Shown in pieces: positions 1 to 5,734 of a DNA stretch of 7,134 bases; within the stretch, counting starts at the first letter, position 1; each line of letters starts with the position of its first letter. The stretch comes from Actinomycetota bacterium. GTDB lineage: Bacteria > Cyanobacteriota > Vampirovibrionia > Obscuribacterales > Obscuribacteraceae. The stretch spans positions 1-7,134 of the forward strand of contig CAJCIF010000292.1 of NCBI GenBank assembly GCA_903970355.1, in the 5' to 3' direction. Below the pieces are notes generated by a model. It worked only from the letters and a program-made list of their open reading frames with translations. It was not told the origin of the DNA and did not search any database. The position numbers were made by a program, and so were the translations under genes.

Positions 1-16
1 GACGCTCTTCCGATCT
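1..16 (+). other. Illumina adapter remnant at contig end
   Basis: The first 16 bases, GACGCTCTTCCGATCT, are identical to the 3' end of the standard Illumina TruSeq read-1 adapter/primer. The identity is recognised from memory of the adapter sequence; a 16-base exact match at the very end of a contig is very unlikely by chance. These bases are library artefact, not genome, and should be trimmed. No predicted gene depends on them, since the nearest stop codon lies 16 bases further in. Confidence 0.95.
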
Positions 17-32
17 GTCCCAACTAAACTAC

Positions 33-1085
33 TTAAAAACCAGAGTCTTTGGTGAGCGGAGTGTTGAGATTCTCTTTGTCCTTCTCAATCATTCTCTTCT
101 GCATTTCTATTTGCTGTGGTGTTGGCGGCGGTGGCTGATACTCTTGCGGCGGAGGGACATAGGGAGCCGGCGCCAACTGTTGTTCAATAGTTTGCACCCG
201 TGTTTTCACTTTCTGAGCGTCTTCCGGTGTAGGCGCAACGCGAATGTATTCTTTGTATTCTTTTACAGCCGAAGAAAAATGGTGTTCTCGATCGAGCAAT
301 AAAGCAATTTGCAAGTGAGCCTGATAACAATCGGGATTGTATTTTATGGCTTCATACCAGTTATCCATTGCTCCCTGGTGGTTGCCCTTTGCTAGTAAGC
401 AAGTACCGATATCGAGATAGACACGCTCGTTCGGAACATCTTTTAAGCCGGCAGCCAGGAGATGACGAAACTGATCAAATGAAGCTTCGAAGCTGCGCAT
501 TCTCATAAGTACTTCAGCATAGTTAACCCATGCTTCCGTGTATTGCCAGGGTGTATCGCCCAGTGCGTGCAAGTAATGATCGGAAGCGGTTTGAAGATTT
601 CCTTCTGCTTCATAGACCTGGCCCAATAGGTTATAGGCTTTACCGCTCTTCTTATAAGACTGCGTGAGCGCATTGGCTGCTTCGATACGGGCATCTTCAA
701 AGCGCTTGTTGCGAAGATAGATTTGTCCCAGGAGCAAATGTGAATCTGGAACCAGCTCGATGCTTTCTGCGATATTCTTTTTCAACGCTTCGATTGCTTT
801 TGCATCCTGATTTGTCTTTGCATAAGCGGAACCCAGCCAAAAATAAGCTTCCGGGTTGTAGCCGTTACGCGCAAAGTAAATGGATTGCAGCAGGGAATCG
901 ATTGCGCCGGGATAATCTCCGGCCTCAAATCGCCGCTTCCCTTCCTCGAAGTTGTCCTTCGATGGCTCTACGGAATTTTTGCCGTGCCCTTTGGCCTGGG
1001 CCGGTGGCAACCAACTATTGGATGCGGGCACTCCCGACATCAAGAACAACAGAATTAAGAGGTAATGCCCTTTGTCGGCCCGCAT
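33..1085 (-). CDS. Exported TPR-repeat protein with proline-rich C-terminal tail
   Basis: A 350-residue protein, complete from ATG to TAA. Residues 1-31 look like a Sec signal peptide: a basic start, a hydrophobic core at about 8-20, and a possible AxA cleavage site at 29-31, so it is probably periplasmic or membrane-tethered. No lipobox cysteine is seen. About seven tetratricopeptide-like helix pairs follow, at roughly 45-72, 79-104, 114-141, 148-175, 183-210, 221-248 and 254-281, with typical G-x-Y/A-x-x-A spacing. A proline-rich stretch covers 305-324, then a charged tail. TPRs form protein-binding solenoids; the partner is unknown. It is the last gene of the minus-strand cluster, starting 3 bases after the stop of the 83-residue membrane protein, with a GGA ribosome-site core 7 bases before the ATG. 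The downstream terminator, if any, lies outside the window. The TPR assignment is secure; the cellular role is not known. Confidence 0.9.
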   Translation of the reverse strand: MRADKGHYLLILLFLMSGVPASNSWLPPAQAKGHGKNSVEPSKDNFEEGKRRFEAGDYPGAIDSLLQSIYFARNGYNPEAYFWLGSAYAKTNQDAKAIEALKKNIAESIELVPDSHLLLGQIYLRNKRFEDARIEAANALTQSYKKSGKAYNLLGQVYEAEGNLQTASDHYLHALGDTPWQYTEAWVNYAEVLMRMRSFEASFDQFRHLLAAGLKDVPNERVYLDIGTCLLAKGNHQGAMDNWYEAIKYNPDCYQAHLQIALLLDREHHFSSAVKEYKEYIRVAPTPEDAQKVKTRVQTIEQQLAPAPYVPPPQEYQPPPPTPQQIEMQKRMIEKDKENLNTPLTKDSGF

Positions 1086-1088
1086 TCT

Positions 1089-1340
1089 CTAGTCCAGGTT
1101 TTCGGATTTCACTTCAATCTGAATGAAGCCAGCTAAATAAAGAATGATGCCTGCTGCAAGGTAGAGCAGTATGGCTTGCCAAGCGTTAATGACAGGTATG
1201 GGGAATACATGCGCCGCTACTGAATTCCAGGTCCATTGAATGCAAGCAACCGGAATGAGTACAAATGCGCCCACGACTCCCATAAGCAGTGTTGAAAGCA
1301 CTATCGCTGCAGCGAAAGAATTTAGTTGAAACCCTTGCAT
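1089..1340 (-). CDS. Small two-helix integral membrane protein
   Basis: An 83-residue protein with two clear hydrophobic segments, about 8-34 and 53-74, joined by a short loop and ending in an acidic/basic tail (KSENLD). Around the loop it carries W38-N39 and P49-x-I51-x-x-W54-Q55-A56. Similar W-N ... P-x-I-x-x-W-Q-A patterns occur, as I recall, in short uncharacterised bacterial membrane proteins, so it is probably a real family and not a chance ORF; the family name is not recalled. Its ATG overlaps the ligA stop by one base (TGATG) and is preceded by a good GAGGA ribosome site 6 bases upstream, which fixes the start and suggests translational coupling to ligA. The TPR gene starts 3 bases after its stop. 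It may act at the envelope with that exported TPR protein, but this is inferred only from adjacency. Confidence 0.8.
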   Translation of the reverse strand: MQGFQLNSFAAAIVLSTLLMGVVGAFVLIPVACIQWTWNSVAAHVFPIPVINAWQAILLYLAAGIILYLAGFIQIEVKSENLD

Positions 1341-3433
1341 CAGCTTTCCTCGCTCTGGGCTGTCTGAAGCATAGCCTGAAATTCCTGTTCGTTTACTACT
1401 TTTATACCAAGTTCTTCAGCCCGCGCTAGTTTTGAACCGGGATTACTGCCTGTAACTACATAATTCGTCTTCTTTGTTACGGAAGAAGTAACTTTGCCGC
1501 TCATTCTCTTGATGGCTGCTTCGGCTTCGTGGCGATCCATGTTGGTTAAAGTTCCAGTCAACACAAAGGTTTGGCCCTGAAAGGCCTTCGATGTGGGGAG
1601 AGCATTTGAACGGGGGGACTCCATTTGTATTCCCACTTCTGCAAGATGTTTGATTAAGTCGATGTTTATCGGGTTGGAGAAATACTCTTTCACGGCTTGA
1701 GCAATGGTGGGCCCGATTCCTTCGATCGCTTCGATATCTTCTACGTTGGCTGAAACAAGGTTTTGCAGCCGTCCGAAGTGATTGGCGAGAAGCTCCGCTC
1801 CTCCCGATCCAACATGCCTGATGCCAAGAGCAAATAGCAAGTTGGCAAGCGGTCGCGTTTTCGATTTTTCAAGAGCGCTCAAAACGTTAGCCGCTAATTT
1901 TGCGCCAAAGCGTTCGAGTGTCAAAAGTTTTTCTTCAGTGAGGCGATAAAGATCGGAAGGGTCTTTGATCATTCCATCTCGCACCAATTGATCGATGAGA
2001 GACTCGCCGACGCCGTCTACATCCATCGCATCCCGGCTTACCCAGTGCTCAATGCGGCGCTTTGTTTGGGTCGGGCAGCCGTAAGTGTTTGGGCAGCGCA
2101 GGACAACTTCATTTCCGGTTCTCTCAAGAGGTGTGTCACAAACGGGACAGTTAGCCGGATATTCAACTGGTTTTGCACCTTTCGGGCGCTTGCTCACAAC
2201 AACCGTAACTACTTCAGGAATTACTTCACCGGCCTTGCGCACAACGACAGTGTCGCCAATATGCACATCAAGACGTTTGATCTGATCGGCATTGTGTAAT
2301 GTGGCCCGTTTCACGGTTGTACCGGCCAACTTAACCGGGGATAAAAATGCCGTCGGTGTAATAGCGCCGGTTCGGCCTACATCAAATGAAACAGTTTCTA
2401 CCACTGTTTCTGCTTCTTCCGGCGGATATTTAAAAGCAACAGCCCAGCGTGGACTATGAGCAGTGGCGCCAAGTACGTTCCATATTGTGCGGTCGTCAGT
2501 TTTAATAACGACGCCGTCAGTCTGGTATTGCATGTGGTGACGTTTTTCAGACCAGTCCTCGCAATATTTTTCCACTTCCTTGATATTTTTTGCGAGCATT
2601 CGATTTGGTTCTACGGGAAAACCGAGGTCTTGAAGAAGTTCCAGTGTTTCAAAATGGCTTGTTGGTTGTTTGATATGGGGGTCTGTGACATAAGCGAAAT
2701 AAGCCCAGCAACTCAGTTTGCGCTTTGCGGTTTGCTTAGGGTCTTTTTGTCGCAAAGAGCCACTGGCCGCATTGCGTGGGTTGGCAAAAGGTGCCAGTCC
2801 TTCATCGGTTAGAGCCTTGTTCAAACTTTCAAAACTGGAAACCGGCATGTAAACTTCGCCACGGACTTCAAGCAATTCAGGAATTGCATTACCGCTTTTG
2901 CTAAACAATTTGAAAGGAATTGCTTTGATCGTTTTTAAATTGAGCGTGACCTCTTCGCCCACTTCGCCATTACCGCGAGTGGCTCCCTGTACGAGCAATC
3001 CATTTTTGTACGTGAGGGCGATCGATAGTCCGTCGATCTTCAGCTCGCATACATATTTCACTTTTGAACTGTCTAATTCATAGGACTCCATCGCTCTTTG
3101 TAAGCGCTCGTGCCACTTCTCCAGCTCTTCTTCAGACATGGCATTGGAGAGACTTAAGAGCGGAATGCGGTGACGGACCTGTTGAAATTCCGTTGACGGA
3201 GGTGCGCCTACTTTTTGAGTAGGACTGTTGGGACTGCGCAATTCCGGATAACGCGTTTCGAGACTTTCGAGTTCTCGAAGCAGTTCATCGAATTCGAAAT
3301 CGCTAATTTCCGGCTGGCTCAGTATGTAATAACAAAAGCGATGATGCTCGATTTGCCGTGTCAAATCATCGATTCTGGCAGATGCAGAGGAGAGTTCAGG
3401 CGCATCGTTGTTAGTTTGCACAGACTTTTGCAT
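1340..3433 (-). CDS. ligA: NAD+-dependent DNA ligase LigA
   Basis: A 697-residue protein, full length for the family (about 670-700). It seals nicks in replication and repair using NAD+ and releases NMN and AMP. Domains in order: Ia NMN-binding region (about 20-80, with Y35, D45 and D49 of the YY...SDxExD block); adenylation domain with the nucleophile K132 in ELKIDG and ATRG at 151-154; EVRGE at 189-193 and DGVVIK at 306-311; OB fold with VGRTGAITP at 352-360 and ATLHNADQI; a four-cysteine zinc finger (C429, C432, C447, C453); helix-hairpin-helix region about 498-590 (including ALGIRHVG and EGIGP); and a C-terminal BRCT domain at about 617-695. All core catalytic motifs are intact. One variation is F48, where the E. 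coli enzyme has NMN-contacting Y35. It starts 9 bases after the thiolase stop with no clear Shine-Dalgarno sequence, which suggests translation is coupled to the thiolase. Identification is secure. Confidence 0.98.
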   Translation of the reverse strand: MQKSVQTNNDAPELSSASARIDDLTRQIEHHRFCYYILSQPEISDFEFDELLRELESLETRYPELRSPNSPTQKVGAPPSTEFQQVRHRIPLLSLSNAMSEEELEKWHERLQRAMESYELDSSKVKYVCELKIDGLSIALTYKNGLLVQGATRGNGEVGEEVTLNLKTIKAIPFKLFSKSGNAIPELLEVRGEVYMPVSSFESLNKALTDEGLAPFANPRNAASGSLRQKDPKQTAKRKLSCWAYFAYVTDPHIKQPTSHFETLELLQDLGFPVEPNRMLAKNIKEVEKYCEDWSEKRHHMQYQTDGVVIKTDDRTIWNVLGATAHSPRWAVAFKYPPEEAETVVETVSFDVGRTGAITPTAFLSPVKLAGTTVKRATLHNADQIKRLDVHIGDTVVVRKAGEVIPEVVTVVVSKRPKGAKPVEYPANCPVCDTPLERTGNEVVLRCPNTYGCPTQTKRRIEHWVSRDAMDVDGVGESLIDQLVRDGMIKDPSDLYRLTEEKLLTLERFGAKLAANVLSALEKSKTRPLANLLFALGIRHVGSGGAELLANHFGRLQNLVSANVEDIEAIEGIGPTIAQAVKEYFSNPINIDLIKHLAEVGIQMESPRSNALPTSKAFQGQTFVLTGTLTNMDRHEAEAAIKRMSGKVTSSVTKKTNYVVTGSNPGSKLARAEELGIKVVNEQEFQAMLQTAQSEES
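1347..1351 (-). promoter_or_regulatory. Ribosome binding site of the 83-residue membrane protein
   Basis: Read on the minus strand this is GAGGA, 6 bases before the ATG at 1340. It lies inside the last codons of ligA, so the ligase C-terminal tail also encodes the next gene's Shine-Dalgarno sequence. Together with the TGATG stop/start overlap it supports both the start choice and coupled translation. Confidence 0.7.
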
Positions 3434-3442
3434 AACGAAAAA

Positions 3443-4648
3443 TTACTTTAAACCTTCGCGGGACAATATGACGCAATCACCCTGGGCGGTACCAGAGCAA
3501 ATTGCAGCAGCACCAAACTTGGCATGGCGATTTTTCATTTCTTTTGCCAGTGAAAGAAGAATACGTGCTCCGCTTGCGCCGATCGGATGCCCGAGCGCAA
3601 TGGCACCACCATTGACGTTAACTATCTCTGGTTTAATTCCAAGCATGGCAGTCGAACGTAAAGCGACGGAAGCAAAAGCCTCGTTTATTTCCATCAACTC
3701 AAGTTGATTGGCCTTCATTGCTATTTTTTTCAGAGCCTTCTCAGTTGACAGAGCAGGTGTTGTAGCGAGATATGGTGCATCCTGTCCGATTGAAGCATGG
3801 GTGAGGATGTAAGCGAGCGGTTCAAGTCCCAACTCTTTTGCTTTGCTCTCGCTCATTATGAGAAGCAGGCAGGCACCATCGTTAACACCAGGCGCATTAC
3901 CGGCTGTAATGCTGCCATCTGATTCGAAAGCCGGTTTCAAAGCCGAGAGAGCCTCAAGTGTTGTATCAGCGCGTGGACCTTCATCTGCATCAACAGTTTT
4001 AGACGCCCCTTTTGATTGCGGCACTTGGATGGGCAGAATTTCTTGTTTGAAGCGTCCCGAACTTTGCGCTTTCAGTGCAAGTTCATGGCTTCGCAAAGCC
4101 CATTTGTCTTGCTCTAAGCGCGAGATCTTAAATTCAGCCGCCACCTTCGAACCGTGTACTCCCATGTGAACATGAGCAATTGGGCATTCCAACCCATCAG
4201 TTATCATCGCGTCTTTGAGCTGACTATTGCCCATGCGTTTTCCGAAACGTGCTGTATTGGCTTCAACAAGATAAGGTGCCTGACTCATCGATTCCATGCC
4301 GCCGGCAAGAATGATGTGCGCATCATTAGCCCGAATGCGTAAGTCACCTATTGTCACAGCGCGCATCCCAGAGGCGCAAACTTTGTTGACTGTCGTAGAT
4401 TCGCAAGTAACAGGCAATCCTGATTTGAAAACAACCTGGCGTGATGGAATTTGGCCGCAACCAGCTTGCACTACTTGGCCCAGGATAACTTCATCGATCT
4501 CTTCGATTGGCACCTTGTATTTCTCAACAAGCGCCTTCACCAGAGGCACGGCTAAATCAACCGCCGCCATGCTGCTCAATGCGCCACCCAATTTGCCAAA
4601 AGGTGTTCTCAGCCCATCCACGATTACTGTATGAGAAGTTCCGTTCAT
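3443..4648 (-). CDS. Thiolase, acetyl-CoA C-acetyltransferase type
   Basis: A 401-residue protein, the normal length for a thiolase. These enzymes condense two acyl-CoA (usually acetyl-CoA to acetoacetyl-CoA) or run the reverse cleavage in beta-oxidation. The nucleophile is C91 in NKVCASGMRA; GGMESMSQAPY (116-126) follows. GNAPGVNDGA spans 250-259, NEAFA 322-326 (with N322), GGAIALGHPIGASGAR 347-362 gives catalytic H354, and the acid/base C384 lies in CSG. All four catalytic positions are present. The final loop reads CSGTAQG where most thiolases have CxGGGxG, so two glycines are replaced. The sequence cannot separate a biosynthetic role (acetoacetyl-CoA for polyhydroxybutyrate or isoprenoids) from a degradative one, and no partner reductase or synthase lies in the window. 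A GGTG ribosome-site core lies 6 bases before the ATG (4655-4658 on the minus strand). It heads the leftward cluster with ligA. Confidence 0.95.
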   Translation of the reverse strand: MNGTSHTVIVDGLRTPFGKLGGALSSMAAVDLAVPLVKALVEKYKVPIEEIDEVILGQVVQAGCGQIPSRQVVFKSGLPVTCESTTVNKVCASGMRAVTIGDLRIRANDAHIILAGGMESMSQAPYLVEANTARFGKRMGNSQLKDAMITDGLECPIAHVHMGVHGSKVAAEFKISRLEQDKWALRSHELALKAQSSGRFKQEILPIQVPQSKGASKTVDADEGPRADTTLEALSALKPAFESDGSITAGNAPGVNDGACLLLIMSESKAKELGLEPLAYILTHASIGQDAPYLATTPALSTEKALKKIAMKANQLELMEINEAFASVALRSTAMLGIKPEIVNVNGGAIALGHPIGASGARILLSLAKEMKNRHAKFGAAAICSGTAQGDCVILSREGLK

Positions 4649-4751
4649 TATTTACACCAGATACCGCTTTTAAGAAGCCCCAATGCTCCTTTCAGTCGCC
4701 ATGGTACACGGCAAATTCAATTTCAGCCAAAAACTCAAACCATCTTTTCAT

Positions 4752-4792
4752 AAAAAGGGCGGCTGGTTAGTAACGGGTGGGCTTGGCAGCCG
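4752..4792 (-). terminator. Possible leftward terminator-like hairpin
   Basis: Read on the minus strand, CGGCTG (4792-4787) can pair perfectly with CAGCCG (4765-4760) around a 21-base loop. It is followed by CCC and then five T (4756-4752). The long loop and the three C between stem and T-run make it weaker than a classic intrinsic terminator. It lies 104 bases before the thiolase start and would act on leftward transcription entering that gene, so it could be an attenuator or an upstream insulator. It could also be chance. Confidence 0.3.
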
Positions 4793-4867
4793 GACAGGCC
4801 GGGAGAGAATGTCTGGAGAAATAGGCAAAACCGTCTCGGTGGCACTTAAATCCTGATTGTGAAGGGG

Positions 4868-4904
4868 AAAAATCGGGCAGGTAGTACTTTAGTATTATCC
4901 CGAT
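4868..4904 (-). terminator. Leftward intrinsic-terminator-like hairpin
   Basis: On the minus strand ATCGGG (4904-4899) pairs with CCCGAT (4877-4872). Inside it, 4898-4892 pairs with 4887-4881 over seven pairs (two of them G-T) around a 4-base loop, with a 3-base bulge at 4878-4880. The second arm runs directly into five T (4872-4868). This is the stem-plus-T-run form of a Rho-independent terminator for leftward transcripts. On the plus strand no T-run follows, so it is directional. No minus-strand gene clearly ends here. It may therefore attenuate a leader of the thiolase cluster or stop antisense transcription, or serve as a plain hairpin in the RDD gene's 5' leader. Confidence 0.45.
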
Positions 4905-4932
4905 GCCCTCGCTTTGCTTATTCAAAGAGCCT

Positions 4933-4936
4933 AGGA
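4933..4936 (+). promoter_or_regulatory. Ribosome binding site of the RDD-family gene
   Basis: AGGA with a 7-base spacer to the ATG at 4944. This good spacing supports that ATG as the true start, and so supports the unusual hydrophilic N-terminal extension of the protein. Confidence 0.65.
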
Positions 4937-4943
4937 TTGCGAC

Positions 4944-5663
4944 ATGACCAAATCTTTTGGAAGTCCAAGTCGCCAACCGAAAAAACCAAACCGGCCCTAC
5001 CGAGAGAATGGGCAAACTTCCGGGCGCACTCCAGATTTGACTGGCACTGATGCGGATAAACAGTTCCAAATCAACGTGCCTGCCTGGGGTCCAAGCGAGA
5101 GAAGCAACAATAATCCCGATACAACCGATAGTTACTACGCACCGCCGGTTGCGATTAAGGTAGATACTTCACGCAGGCTGGTTGCACTGATCATCGATGT
5201 TTTTGTTTGCTACATGGCAGGCGTTGCCGTAACCCTCATTCCTTTCGTAAACAGAATGCTGCCTCTGCCTCTTGTTATGGCTGTTGCCTTTTTAGCAAGA
5301 GATTTCGTTTTTGCAGGTCGCGGTGTTGGCAAGAACCTTATGGGTTTTCAGGTGGTTGATGCTACTACCGGCATTCCAGCGAGCTTGATCCAATCTTTCC
5401 TGAGAAACATCATTCTGATAATGCCTTTCATAGTATTGGGAGTTGTAAGTTTTCTTCTCAACATCGCTCCCCTTGGCTGGATCAACAACGTCGTTATGCA
5501 GATTGTTAACATTGCCGGCTCAGCTTACGTCCTAATAGTCTTACCGATGGAGTGCTACAGGTCTTTTATGCGTCCAGACAGCCTGCGCAAAGGCGATGAA
5601 ATCGCTGGAACCATGATTATTGAAGCCCCCATGGACTTTAGCCGCTTTTTGCCGAATCAATAG
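4944..5663 (+). CDS. RDD-family integral membrane protein with hydrophilic N-terminal extension
   Basis: A 239-residue protein. Residues 1-73 are polar, rich in Pro, Asn, Arg and Thr, and probably disordered and cytoplasmic. The RDD domain follows: R78-L-V-A-L-I-I-D85 at the start of the first membrane helix (about 79-101), a second hydrophobic segment at about 105-118 ending in R119-D120, then GRGVGKNLMGFQVVD (125-139), which matches the family's GxxxGKxxxGxxVVD block. Further helices lie at about 154-175 and 181-201. The C-terminal GDEIAGTMII (217-226) matches the usual D-x-x-x-GT end. RDD proteins are mostly of unknown function; some are reported or proposed as ion antiporters or transporters. 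The start is supported by AGGA 7 bases upstream. The next gene follows on the same strand after 71 bases, so they may be co-transcribed. Family assignment is good; substrate and role are unknown. Confidence 0.88.
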   Translation: MTKSFGSPSRQPKKPNRPYRENGQTSGRTPDLTGTDADKQFQINVPAWGPSERSNNNPDTTDSYYAPPVAIKVDTSRRLVALIIDVFVCYMAGVAVTLIPFVNRMLPLPLVMAVAFLARDFVFAGRGVGKNLMGFQVVDATTGIPASLIQSFLRNIILIMPFIVLGVVSFLLNIAPLGWINNVVMQIVNIAGSAYVLIVLPMECYRSFMRPDSLRKGDEIAGTMIIEAPMDFSRFLPNQ

Positions 5664-5734
5664 TTGGTAACATGTTTAGGTCGGATATGTTCTAGCCTTC
5701 CTTCGGCTCTGTTTGTAGCGGAATTCAATAAGTC

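Larger units (their letters stand above)
4649..4943. other. Divergent intergenic spacer with strong secondary structure
   Basis: These 295 bases separate the leftward thiolase cluster from the rightward RDD gene and must hold start signals for at least one of them. No convincing gene is seen. The part from 4752 to 4908 is rich in possible stems: 4760-4765 with 4787-4792, 4790-4796 with 4810-4816 (7 pairs, one G-T), 4852-4858 with 4871-4877, and 4872-4877 with 4899-4904 extended by 4881-4887 with 4892-4898. The first two share bases 4790-4792 and the last two share 4872-4877, so they cannot all form at once. On the plus strand TATTAT (4893-4898) is one base off a -10 box but lacks a good -35. 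On the minus strand TTGGCT and TACCAT, 18 bases apart in the 4700-4735 stretch, are a weak promoter candidate ahead of the thiolase. I recognise no known riboswitch class. Confidence 0.6.

Noticed and set aside
2456..2812. Plus-strand ORFs across ligA and the thiolase (the longest of 118 codons lies here)
   Set aside because: They lie antisense to genes with full family motifs, have no supporting ribosome sites and no recognisable domains.
4692..4751. A 19-residue minus-strand ORF (MKRWFEFLAEIEFAVYHGD) ending next to an AAAGGAG sequence just upstream of the thiolase
   Set aside because: It has no ribosome site of its own and is short enough to arise by chance. The AAAGGAG is too far from the thiolase ATG (about 40 bases) and too close (2 bases) to the only in-frame TTG that would reach the thiolase start.
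4752..4840. Possible tRNA or known riboswitch in the spacer
   Set aside because: There is no T-arm consensus or cloverleaf, and I could not match the conserved cores of the glycine, SAM, cobalamin, TPP, FMN, c-di-GMP or guanidine riboswitch classes, nor SRP or RNase P RNA.
4767..5069. A 100-codon minus-strand ORF whose end (FKCHRDGFAYFSRHSLPACP) looks faintly like a zinc-ribbon
   Set aside because: Its only ATG lies antisense inside the RDD gene, it spans a strong inverted repeat, and it lacks a complete cysteine set. A TTG start inside the spacer has only a weak ribosome site. It is probably chance, though a homology search would settle it.
5664..5734. Terminator between the RDD gene and the SDR-like gene
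   Set aside because: Only a 4-base stem (5694-5697 with 5705-5708) and a 5-base AACAT/ATGTT pair are visible, with no T-run, so read-through into the next gene is more likely.
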